A program made the translations under genes and the position numbers. Below are positions 1 to 6,637 of a stretch of 9,779 nucleotides of DNA, piece after piece. The stretch spans positions 1-9,779 of the forward strand of contig JAMFRY010000057.1 of assembly GCA_026225015.1 (NCBI GenBank), in the 5' to 3' direction. The stretch's first letter is position 1. Every line of letters begins with the position of its first letter. Origin of the DNA: Alphaproteobacteria bacterium. Its GTDB lineage: Bacteria; Pseudomonadota; Alphaproteobacteria; Acetobacterales; Acetobacteraceae. Under the pieces are notes generated by a model. It worked only from the letters and a program-made list of their open reading frames with translations. It had not been told where the DNA came from and ran no database searches.

Positions 1-421
1 GCAACGCCGTTTCGGTTTGCGCCTTCTGCCGCCCATAGATACTGACCGGGCACATCTGCGCATCCGCCGCCACGTTCGGCACGCTGCCGTCGAAAACCTG
101 ATTGGTTGAAAGAAACAGCGTGTAAATGCCGCGCGTGGCGAGACGCTCGGTCAGCGCGATTGTACCCTCGACATTGATCCGCGCGGCACCAAGAGGGTCC
201 TGCTCGCAGGAAGCAAGACGCGCCACCGCCGCGGTGATGCAGGCGGCTTGTGTGCCCAAAGGCGGCGCCCAATCCGCTGGTATGGCGGCGAGATCGAGGT
301 TGATCAGCCCCGGCGCCGTTATCGCGCGGCGGGTGGTTGCGGTTACCGGTGCGCTGGAAGCCCGCAAGGTCGTCACAAGCGCCCGGCCGATTTCGCCATC
401 GGCGCCGATGATCAGGAACAT
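1..421 (-). CDS. RmlD-like SDR sugar reductase (N-terminal part, cut by window edge)
   Basis: This is the first 140 residues of an extended short-chain dehydrogenase; the C-terminus lies beyond the left edge. It opens with a Rossmann strand and glycine motif (FLIIGADGEIGRAL, residues 2-15). At residues 102-112 it has LFLSTNQVFDG, matching the serine/threonine segment of dTDP-4-dehydrorhamnose reductases. The catalytic-type YxxxK is YGRQK at 129-133. Members of this family reduce the keto group of a nucleotide-linked sugar with NAD(P)H in the cytoplasm. The ATG at 421 is the first usable start: the only in-frame codons upstream run 11 codons back to the TGA of the transketolase C-subunit. The Shine-Dalgarno is weak. 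It lies 33 bases after the transketolase genes, presumably in the same operon. The family is well supported, but the substrate is unknown and an epimerase or a different reductase is possible. Confidence 0.82.
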   Translation of the reverse strand, partial: MFLIIGADGEIGRALVTTLRASSAPVTATTRRAITAPGLINLDLAAIPADWAPPLGTQAACITAAVARLASCEQDPLGAARINVEGTIALTERLATRGIYTLFLSTNQVFDGSVPNVAADAQMCPVSIYGRQKAQTETAL

Positions 422-454
422 GGCGGGGTGTCTCGCATGACGGGGCCCCGGCGC

Positions 455-1405
455 TCATGCCGCCTGCTCGAAGGCGCCGAACGCTGCCGTCACCGTGGCG
501 GCGATCTGCGCCGGCAGTAGGCCGTGGATTTCAAACAGATCCTTCTGCACGCCGTAATGTTTTGGGAAGGCATCGGGCAAGGCGATGCGCCTCATGCGGG
601 GCATCACGGGGCCCAATTCTTCCACCAGCACATCCGTCACCGCGCTGCCGAAGCCGCCGATGGCGATGCCCTCCTCGATGGTTGCCACCAAACGGGCGCC
701 GCGCGCATGGTGCAGCACCGCAGCGGTATCGAGCGGTTTGATGGTGTGGAAATGCACCACCGAGACGTCATGGCCGGCCTGCGCCAAGATCTCCGCAGCA
801 CCCAGTGCGTTGGTGGTCATCACCCCGGTGGCCATCAGCACCAGCGGGTGCCGCTCGGCCGATTGCTGCAGGGTGATGGCGCGGCCAATGGCAAAGCCAT
901 GCTCCGGCCGGCTGACCACCGGATCGCCGCCTTTCGCTAGGCGGATATAGATCGGGCCGGGCCAGTCCAGCGAGGCCGCCATCAGCCGCTTCATCTCCTC
1001 AGCATCGCAAACCGCGACCACCGTCATATTGGGCAGAGCGCGCATGATGGCGATGTCCTCAATCGCCAGATGGGTGGGGCCGAGCGGCGCGTAGACCAGG
1101 CCGCCGCCATTGGCGATCAGCCGTACCGGCAGGTTGTGCAGGCAAAGATCAACCGCCACCTGCTCGAAGGCGCGGCGGGTGAAAAACGTTGCGATGGTGT
1201 TGACATAGGGGATGAAGCCCTCGAGCGCCATGCCGGCCGCCATGCCAACCACATTCTGCTCGCTAATGCCCTCCATATACCAGCGCTCCGGCATCTCGGC
1301 GCGCATCTCGCTCAGCAAGCCAGGGCTGAGATCGGAGCCGATAAACACAGCGCGCGGGTCTTGCCGGGCAAGCTTGTATACCCAGTCGAGGCAGGTCTGG
1401 CGCAT
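455..1405 (-). CDS. Transketolase, C-terminal subunit (pyrimidine-binding and C-terminal domains)
   Basis: 316 residues, the usual length for the C-terminal half of a split transketolase. The motif EGISEQNVVGMAAGMALEG (45-63) contains the glutamate (E49) that in transketolases and DXP synthases activates the TPP aminopyrimidine. It is followed by FIPYVNTIATFFTRRAFEQ (64-82) and a GGGLVYAPLGPTH segment, both typical of the Pyr domain. The C-terminal third (LVLMATGVMTTNALGAAEIL onward) is the transketolase C domain. With the subunit encoded just upstream it should form an active TPP enzyme moving two-carbon ketol units between sugar phosphates, or making a related acyloin bond. The start ATG lies 3 bases after the partner's TAG, with GGAG 6 bases upstream. 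Being in a polysaccharide operon suggests a dedicated role in making a precursor sugar rather than housekeeping pentose metabolism. That role is inference. Confidence 0.93.
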   Translation of the reverse strand: MRQTCLDWVYKLARQDPRAVFIGSDLSPGLLSEMRAEMPERWYMEGISEQNVVGMAAGMALEGFIPYVNTIATFFTRRAFEQVAVDLCLHNLPVRLIANGGGLVYAPLGPTHLAIEDIAIMRALPNMTVVAVCDAEEMKRLMAASLDWPGPIYIRLAKGGDPVVSRPEHGFAIGRAITLQQSAERHPLVLMATGVMTTNALGAAEILAQAGHDVSVVHFHTIKPLDTAAVLHHARGARLVATIEEGIAIGGFGSAVTDVLVEELGPVMPRMRRIALPDAFPKHYGVQKDLFEIHGLLPAQIAATVTAAFGAFEQAA

Positions 1406-1408
1406 ATT

Positions 1409-2221
1409 CTACTCCAATGCCTGATACATTTGGGCGATCACTGCGGCTTCGAGTTTCGCCTTGTGGTGCCAAGTTGGATTGTGCTCGGCGAAGGGAATGC
1501 CCTTGCCCTTCACGGTGTGGCAGATCACCGCCGTTGGCCGGCCCGGCTCCGGTGCGGCGCGCAGCACATCGCGTAGCGCCGCAACGTCATGGCCATCCGC
1601 CTCCACTGGCGAAAACCCGAAGGCGCGCCATTTATCGGCGAGCGGTTCAAGGTCCTGGATTTCGCGCGTCGGCCCAGCGGATTGGAGTTTGTTGTAGTCA
1701 ATGATCGCGGTAAGGTTGCCCAACGCGTGCTTGCCGGCGCAAAGTGCGGCCTCCCACACCGAACCCTCGTTGATTTCGCCATCGCCCATCACCACAAATA
1801 CCCGGCTGTCGCGCTTGGCTATCCGCGCCGCCAGCGCCATGCCGACACCGATCGGCAGGCCATGCCCCAGCGCGCCGGTGGAGGCTTCCACGCCGGGGAT
1901 TTTGGAGGCTTCCGGATGGCCGCCCAGGATGGAATCGCGGTGGCAGAAACGATCCAGCGTCTCGATCGGGAAGTAGCCCTTATCGGCTAGCAGCACGTAA
2001 AGCGCGATGCAGCCATGGCCCTTGCTGAGGATCATCCGGTCGCGGCCGTCCCAGCCCGGCGCATCGGCGCGAAAGCGCAGCACGTCGTCGTAGAGCACGC
2101 GCAGGATTTCGATCAGCGACATGGTGGAACCGACATGGCCGCGTTCGCCTTTATCGAGCGTGCGCACAGCCAGTCGGCGCAGATAGCGCGAACGTTCATC
2201 GAGTGGCGGGCTGACGATCAC
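1409..2221 (-). CDS. Transketolase, N-terminal (TPP-binding) subunit
   Basis: 270 residues from a GTG start, normal for the N-terminal subunit of two-gene transketolases. Visible features are GHVGSTMSLIEIL (28-40), the LSKGHG loop (66-70), GGHPE (100-104), ASTGALGHGLPIGVGMA (113-129) and the TPP/Mg motif GDGEINEGSVWEAA (147-160) ending in DYNK (175-178). HTVKGKGIPF lies near the C-terminus. The conserved histidines and the GDG...N metal site are present, so it looks catalytically competent. The GTG at 2221 is chosen because its bases overlap the TGA of the kinase gene (GTGA) and a perfect GGAGG lies 7 bases upstream. The frame stays open 38 codons further upstream, but that extension lies inside the kinase gene and looks nothing like transketolase. 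It is translationally coupled to its neighbours. Donor and acceptor sugars cannot be read from the sequence. Confidence 0.93.
   Translation of the reverse strand: MIVSPPLDERSRYLRRLAVRTLDKGERGHVGSTMSLIEILRVLYDDVLRFRADAPGWDGRDRMILSKGHGCIALYVLLADKGYFPIETLDRFCHRDSILGGHPEASKIPGVEASTGALGHGLPIGVGMALAARIAKRDSRVFVVMGDGEINEGSVWEAALCAGKHALGNLTAIIDYNKLQSAGPTREIQDLEPLADKWRAFGFSPVEADGHDVAALRDVLRAAPEPGRPTAVICHTVKGKGIPFAEHNPTWHHKAKLEAAVIAQMYQALE
1412..1415 (-). promoter_or_regulatory. Shine-Dalgarno for the transketolase C-subunit
   Basis: GGAG, 6 bases before the ATG at 1405. It is embedded in the last codons of the upstream subunit (its GAG codon, just before the TAG), so the two transketolase halves should be made in a coupled way. 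Confidence 0.7.
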
Positions 2222-3246
2222 GCGGCTGCCTCCGGGATAATATGGCGGGTTAGCATCCTGCGCGCCGCTTCGAGCTGGCGTCGTTTTGCATCCTCCCAGC
2301 TTCCGGTCTGGCCGGCGGCGATGCGGCGGCGCCAACGCTCCGGGTGGAATTCGTTCAGCAAAATGAGCGCCCAGCGCAGTCCGAGCAGCGGCAGCAGCGC
2401 CGCGAGCCGTGCCGCAAAACCCGGCTTGGTGTAAATGCCGCGCGCACCTGCGAGTAGCGTTGCGCGTGCGGCGGCATCCAGTGCCGTGGCCGGATGCAGC
2501 AGCAGATCGCCGATCAGCTTGGCCGGATCGTCCCAGCCGAAATAGTCGAAATCGATAAAAGTCAGGCGGCCGTCCGCGCGCCGCAAGGCGTTGTGAAAGC
2601 CGAAATCCGCCGGCACCGGGCTGCGCTCGGTTTGCGGGAGTTCGGCATCGAAGCTGCCGCAGGCCGCCTTCATGGCGGCGCGCGCCGGCTCCAGCCGCGC
2701 CGTCAACGCCGGCTCAACCTGGTGGTTCAGGAAGGTTGTCAGCGCCGGGTCGCGCAATGTTCGAAGCGCTGCAAGGCGGGTGCGCAACTGCCATTCAATC
2801 TCGGCGCCGGAGAGGCAGGCTTCAGCCGCGAGATGTCCCGGCGGCAGAGCAGGGCTGCGGCGCCCTTCATGCAGCCGCCGGAGAAAGCTGCAAGCCTGAG
2901 CGATATCCGCCGCCGCCGGTGCGCCCACCGGGTCTCCCGCTTCCCAGCTCAACAATGCGGCGCCGCGGTAGTGGTCGGCGGCGATCAGGCGTGGAACCAT
3001 CGTAAAATCATGCAATTCCATCCAGCGCAGCACGGTGGTCTCGACGCCAATGCGGTCGCGCCCAGTCTCGTCCGCCGGGTATAGTTTAAGCGCATAATAA
3101 GCCGCCTCGGTCTCCACACGGTATACGCGGCTGTTGCGGCCGCCGCCCAGCTGGGCCAGCCGCGACACCGGCGCGCCGGCGAGATCCGCGGCGATCCCGG
3201 CGGCCGTCTCGTCGATCCCGGCGGCGCGGGTCAGGGCGGCGGTCAC
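2218..3246 (-). CDS. APH/choline-kinase-family phosphotransferase
   Basis: 342 residues from a GTG start, with a protein-kinase-like fold. It has a glycine-rich nucleotide loop (GGGRNSRVYRV, 34-44), a likely ATP-contacting lysine (ALKLY, K54) and the catalytic loop PADFGFHNAL (212-221). D214 and N219 are the expected base and metal ligand of the HxDxxxxN motif, although the usual histidine is proline here. The metal segment is FIDFDYFGWDDP (230-241). Members phosphorylate small hydroxyl compounds such as choline, aminoglycosides, homoserine or sugars. The GTG is chosen because it overlaps the TGA of the HAD gene and has AGGCGG 7 bases upstream; an in-frame ATG 16 codons earlier lies inside that gene. 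In this operon it may phosphorylate a free sugar or an amino-alcohol such as choline or ethanolamine destined for the glycan. No LicC-type nucleotidyltransferase is seen nearby, so phosphocholine decoration is only a possibility. Confidence 0.82.
   Translation of the reverse strand: MTAALTRAAGIDETAAGIAADLAGAPVSRLAQLGGGRNSRVYRVETEAAYYALKLYPADETGRDRIGVETTVLRWMELHDFTMVPRLIAADHYRGAALLSWEAGDPVGAPAAADIAQACSFLRRLHEGRRSPALPPGHLAAEACLSGAEIEWQLRTRLAALRTLRDPALTTFLNHQVEPALTARLEPARAAMKAACGSFDAELPQTERSPVPADFGFHNALRRADGRLTFIDFDYFGWDDPAKLIGDLLLHPATALDAAARATLLAGARGIYTKPGFAARLAALLPLLGLRWALILLNEFHPERWRRRIAAGQTGSWEDAKRRQLEAARRMLTRHIIPEAAA
2229..2233 (-). promoter_or_regulatory. Shine-Dalgarno that fixes the transketolase N-subunit start
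   Basis: A perfect GGAGG, 7 bases upstream of the GTG at 2221 and inside the last codons of the kinase gene. It decides for the GTG over upstream in-frame starts. Confidence 0.75.
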
Positions 3247-3851
3247 GCGAATACCGCCTGCGCGACCGCCAGCCAGGAGGAGCAAACGCGCCACGGCGCG
3301 TCGCCCGGCGCGGCCTGCGCGCCAAATTGAATCCGCGCCACGCCGGATGGGAAATCCGGGTCGCCCAGCACTTCCGGGAGATCATCAACGAACACATCGC
3401 AGCGCAGCGCGGCGATGCGGGCCAGCTTTTCGCCGCGTGTGCCGGCGAAATGGATTTCAGAGGGGTCCAGCGCGAAACCCTCGGCGTCAAAAAAACCCTG
3501 GCCGCGCATCCAGTCCATTGCGGCGGTCCGCAGATTCACCCGGGCCGGGTCAAAATGCCCATGTTCGGTCTTGTGGCTGACGATCATCACCCGCGCCCTC
3601 GCCGCGCGAGCCCGGCGCAGAAACTCCGCGACGCCGGGGAAGGGCCGCGCCCCGGCAATCCCCGCGCCGTACACAAAGCCTTGAAGACGCTGCCAGATTT
3701 GTTCGCCGTCCGGACCGTGCCGGATGGCATCGCGGACTGCCTGCTTGGCGCCGCGAAATTCGGGAGGGAGCAGTCCGCGCGCGGCCGCTGCTGCTGCGAA
3801 CACTTCGTCGTAACAGATGATCGTGTTGTCGAAATCGAGACCAATGCGCAT
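3243..3851 (-). CDS. HAD-superfamily phosphatase-like hydrolase
   Basis: 202 residues with all four HAD motifs: I, LDFDNT (5-10; nucleophile D6, acid/base D8); II, a serine in IVSHKT (90-95); III, a lysine in GEKLARI (140-146); IV, the acidic pair in VFVDDLPE (153-160). The cap is short (roughly 15-70). Enzymes of this kind remove phosphate from sugar phosphates or similar small molecules in the cytoplasm. The GmhB heptose-bisphosphate phosphatase is one HAD example from polysaccharide pathways, but this protein lacks obvious GmhB-specific zinc-loop cysteines, so I do not call it GmhB. It starts 8 bases after the methyltransferase-fusion gene; AAAGGA lies about 13 bases upstream, which is long. 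Its stop overlaps the GTG of the kinase gene. The adjacent phosphatase and kinase could act on the same or successive intermediates. Confidence 0.82.
   Translation of the reverse strand: MRIGLDFDNTIICYDEVFAAAAAARGLLPPEFRGAKQAVRDAIRHGPDGEQIWQRLQGFVYGAGIAGARPFPGVAEFLRRARAARARVMIVSHKTEHGHFDPARVNLRTAAMDWMRGQGFFDAEGFALDPSEIHFAGTRGEKLARIAALRCDVFVDDLPEVLGDPDFPSGVARIQFGAQAAPGDAPWRVCSSWLAVAQAVFA
3254..3259 (-). promoter_or_regulatory. Shine-Dalgarno supporting the GTG start of the kinase
   Basis: AGGCGG, 7 bases upstream of the GTG at 3246, inside the 3' end of the HAD gene. It supports the GTGA overlap start over the ATG 16 codons earlier. Confidence 0.55.
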
Positions 3852-3859
3852 CGCAACTG

Positions 3860-4591
3860 CTAAATCCTTTTCTTCTGGCAGCAGATTGCAAAAAGATAAT
3901 GGGCCATCGGCGTGAAGCCGGTATGCACCAGCTCGTCGTTCATCGAGAACAGGAAGACATTGTGAAAATAATGTTCGAGCAACGTCTTCAATTCACCGCC
4001 GCTTTTGCAGTTCACATGCCCCGCCTTGCTGGGTGGCGATGCATGGAGCTGAGATTCGAGCGAGGGCGAGCCGATGATCAAGGCGCCGAACTCGGTGAGC
4101 GAATCGCGCAGGTTGCTTAGGTATTTGTCCTCATCGGCGGCGCGGATATGCTCGATGACATCAAGGCTGTAGATACCGTCATATTGCTGCGGCAGCTTTT
4201 CCATCAGGATGTCGTGGACATGCGCATCGACCGGCCAGCGCGCCGAACGCCTTGCCCTGATATCTTCGACGAAGACCGGGTCGAAATCATAGGTGGCCAC
4301 GTGCACGGCCTCCTGCATGACAATCCGGGTTCCGAACGCGTCGCCGCAGCCGAGTTCGGCGACACTTTGGCGCCCGCTCAGCATCTTGGCGACGAATTTG
4401 TAGCGCGCGAGCAGGAAGGTGAGCCGCCGCGGGTCGTCCTCCCAGACCTGGCTTGTCATCAGGCCGAGCGAGGTCAGGCCTTGTTCCGCCTGGAGATCGA
4501 CGCAGCGTTGATATTGCGGTTCGCGGGTTTCAAGATCGCCCACGGCGAAAGACTGGGTGACGAAAGACTGGGTGACGGAAGATTGGGCCAT
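3860..4591 (-). other. Class I SAM-dependent methyltransferase module (possible internal start)
   Basis: This 243-residue C-terminal part of the fusion is a complete methyltransferase. Motif I is AELGCGDAFGT, followed by an acidic strand end (TYDFDPVFVED) and post-II YDGIYSLDVIEHI. It ends with a conserved-looking tail containing HVNCKSGGELK, FSMNDELVHTGF and PMAHYLF. To my knowledge proteins like this usually stand alone at about this length in surface-polysaccharide clusters and are thought to methylate sugars or lipid-linked intermediates. The ATG at 4591 has GAAGG ten bases upstream, so independent initiation is possible. No stop codon separates it from the preceding domain. Confidence 0.8.
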
Positions 4592-6637
4592 GCTGGTACT
4601 GCCTTCGATTGGAAGATTGGAGGGCGGCTTGCGCGCGGGCGGTTGCGCTCCGCTCCTCGGAACAAACAAGCGAGGCACGCGCGCCTGTTGGCGCCTGGGA
4701 TCGCGGGGGGTGAATTGTTCGGATCGTGCGGCCAAGCTGGCGTCGATTTCGATGGCGACCAACGCACTCGAAATCGGCCGTTCCGGAATTTGGCCTTGCC
4801 GCCTCCTGGTCGCCCAGTTGCCCAGCCAGCCTAGCGCCAGCAGCGGTGGTACGGCGAGTATCGCAGCCGGGTAGCCGAGCCAGGGGGAGTCACCCGCCAG
4901 CCTGAGCAGGCCGGCGAAGGCGTCCCGCTGCAGCTGGCGCGCCCGGTTCAGCGGCACGAATTCGTATGACAGCGTGCGCGCCGCCGGACGCATCAATTGC
5001 GATAGTTGAAACGAAGCCGATGCCCGCAGATCACCGATATCGGAGCGGAAATGCCGGGGAATGATCGAGATGATCAGTGTGCCGCCATCGCGCATCAGCG
5101 GCTCGATGCGCGCCATGATCCGGCTGGCGTGTCTTGCTTCATGTTCCGAGAGCTCGACCAGGCAGACATCGAAACGCTGGCGCAGCGGCGCCAGGTAACT
5201 TGTCGGATCGTCAAGCAGCCGGGAAGTCTGCCGGCGCTGGATACGCTCGCCGCCATCACCGAGCCAGGTGGTGACGACGGTCGCGGATTCGCTCACGATC
5301 AGCAGATTCGCAGTCTCGCCAATGCGCTGCCGCAGGCGCTCGAATACCGGGGCGTAATCGGCCCATTGCGGATGCCAGCGCGTGAGATTCGGCGGCGCCC
5401 CGAAGATTTTCGCGCCTAATCGGCCGAGGCGCTGCCGGAGGGTGGCCTTGAGACCGGTTTCAAATTTTATATAGCCGAGCGCGAAGAGCCGCTCATCGAG
5501 TGTCAGGCTGGCGCCGGTGGCTTCGCGAAAGGAGGCGATTGCGCCCAGCCAATATGGGTGGTTTCGGTGCGGCTGTGGCACCGGGCTGAGCCGCGCCCGC
5601 AGCCGCGCCAGGAATGCATCCGCCGTGGCGATGGTTTGCGGCAGGCCAGGCGGCAGCTCGCTGGCGTGGAAGACCACGCTGGTCTCGGCGTTGCGGCGAT
5701 GGCGCGCCGTCGTCCATTCGGAAAGGCTGCGCGCCAGACGCTTCGGCCGCTGCTCTTGGGCGCGCAAAAAACCCGTCTCGTGGTTACGCGGCTGCATTTC
5801 GATTGCGAGGTAATGGTCGGAATCGGTGATGATTTCGACATTGCCGCTCGGGCATAATTCCGGGACGAACGAGTAATCGCAGGAGGCGCCGATAACGAAT
5901 TCGGTCGACTCCGGTCTGATGCAGATCATGTGCATCAGGAAGAAACGGCCAATCATCGTGTGACCATCGACGCGCCAGAACATGCGGTTGGTATGCGTGT
6001 TGCGGATGATCCCGAAATTGACGATGTTCGCCAGTGTCGCGGGGTGCAGATGCGACAGACCCCAATCCACCAGAAGCCGGGGCGGCAGCGCCAGCATGGC
6101 GGGCGAGGCGTCGATCTGGTCTTGTAGCCAGATCGACGCGTCTTCCTCGATCACCTGGAAATTGCCGACCAGAATGCCGCTGCGACCTGCCAGCATACGG
6201 TCAATGACGTAACCAAAGGAGCCGTCGGCGACGATAAAATCGCCGACCAGAAACACGAAGCAGGTGTCCAGCATGTCCAGCCCGGCATCCCGTATCGCCT
6301 CGGTATAGGCGAGTGTGATCGTCGTCGAGTAGTTATTGCCGGTGATGAGATGGTCGATGAAATGTAGCCGGACTGGCAGCACCGTCTCCAGCCGACGAAA
6401 TGCCGGGTGAGAGCGCATATATAGCTCATCGGCGCGGGCGGTCAGAATCACCATTTCGGCCGGCAGTTTGCCAGCAATGGCGGGCAGGTTGCCGGGCGCC
6501 AGCCAGGTAGGCAGAGCCACTGTGAGGAATCGTTTTACAAAGGGCAGTCCCCAGATCGGCAGCAGGCAGCGCACCTGACGCGCGGCGTCGTGCGCGCCCG
6601 CTCTGGCATCACTTATGCCAGCGGTCAGACTGTCCAT
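3860..6637 (-). CDS. Unknown GT-A-like/Rossmann-like protein fused to a class I SAM methyltransferase
   Basis: 925 residues if read from the ATG at 6637. Residues 1-670 are a paralogue of the protein encoded just upstream. Shared motifs include LLPIWG (25-30), FVFLVGDFIVADG (127-139), GNFQ (158-161), NRMFWR (217-222), GRFFLMHMICIRP (230-242), CDYSFVPELCPSG (253-265) and ITDSDHY (270-276). The strand order and acidic motif suggest a GT-A-like glycosyltransferase fold, but I do not recognise the family. Residues 444-530 look like a Rossmann domain without a SAM glycine motif; 585-608 are hydrophobic. After an Arg/Pro-rich linker (about 635-682) comes a full methyltransferase with motif I VAELGCGDAFGT (759-770), TYDFDP and YSLDVIEHI. 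The ATG is chosen because it overlaps the preceding gene by 13 bases, has AGGCAGG 7 bases upstream and matches the paralogue's N-terminus. The frame stays open 145 codons further up, but that part is unrelated sequence inside the upstream gene. The methyltransferase may also be made alone from an internal ATG (4591). Confidence 0.78.
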   Translation of the reverse strand: MDSLTAGISDARAGAHDAARQVRCLLPIWGLPFVKRFLTVALPTWLAPGNLPAIAGKLPAEMVILTARADELYMRSHPAFRRLETVLPVRLHFIDHLITGNNYSTTITLAYTEAIRDAGLDMLDTCFVFLVGDFIVADGSFGYVIDRMLAGRSGILVGNFQVIEEDASIWLQDQIDASPAMLALPPRLLVDWGLSHLHPATLANIVNFGIIRNTHTNRMFWRVDGHTMIGRFFLMHMICIRPESTEFVIGASCDYSFVPELCPSGNVEIITDSDHYLAIEMQPRNHETGFLRAQEQRPKRLARSLSEWTTARHRRNAETSVVFHASELPPGLPQTIATADAFLARLRARLSPVPQPHRNHPYWLGAIASFREATGASLTLDERLFALGYIKFETGLKATLRQRLGRLGAKIFGAPPNLTRWHPQWADYAPVFERLRQRIGETANLLIVSESATVVTTWLGDGGERIQRRQTSRLLDDPTSYLAPLRQRFDVCLVELSEHEARHASRIMARIEPLMRDGGTLIISIIPRHFRSDIGDLRASASFQLSQLMRPAARTLSYEFVPLNRARQLQRDAFAGLLRLAGDSPWLGYPAAILAVPPLLALGWLGNWATRRRQGQIPERPISSALVAIEIDASLAARSEQFTPRDPRRQQARVPRLFVPRSGAQPPARKPPSNLPIEGSTSMAQSSVTQSFVTQSFAVGDLETREPQYQRCVDLQAEQGLTSLGLMTSQVWEDDPRRLTFLLARYKFVAKMLSGRQSVAELGCGDAFGTRIVMQEAVHVATYDFDPVFVEDIRARRSARWPVDAHVHDILMEKLPQQYDGIYSLDVIEHIRAADEDKYLSNLRDSLTEFGALIIGSPSLESQLHASPPSKAGHVNCKSGGELKTLLEHYFHNVFLFSMNDELVHTGFTPMAHYLFAICCQKKRI
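4546..4590. repeat. 15-base tandem repeat at the domain junction
   Basis: Two identical 15-base units (4546-4560 and 4561-4575, unit cgaaagactgggtga on the plus strand) are followed by a degenerate third (4576-4590). On the coding strand they give VTQSF twice after a related AQSS. The array lies at the first residues after the internal ATG, at the join between the unknown protein and the methyltransferase. It changes length in whole codons, so copy-number change would not break the frame. Confidence 0.85.
4602..4606 (-). promoter_or_regulatory. Candidate internal Shine-Dalgarno for the methyltransferase
   Basis: GAAGG, ten bases before the in-frame ATG at 4591. The spacing is slightly long. 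It would allow a free methyltransferase to be made in addition to, or as a remnant from before, the fusion. Confidence 0.35.

Noticed and set aside
1..458. An ATGA start at 458 overlapping the transketolase C-subunit stop
   Set aside because: It opens a different frame from the SDR; its translation lacks the Rossmann and YxxxK motifs that are clear in the frame starting at 421.
2222..2335. A longer N-terminus for the transketolase N-subunit
   Set aside because: The extension overlaps the kinase gene, is unlike transketolase, and the GTG at 2221 has a perfect GGAGG at 7 bases.
3247..3294. An ATG start for the kinase 16 codons upstream of the GTG
   Set aside because: It would overlap the HAD gene by about 50 bases. 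The GTG overlaps the HAD stop by 4 bases and has a Shine-Dalgarno, the same pattern as the next junction.
3243..3851. Calling the HAD protein GmhB (heptose-bisphosphate phosphatase)
   Set aside because: The HAD motifs fit, but I cannot see the cysteine-rich zinc loop expected of many GmhB proteins, so only the superfamily is supported.
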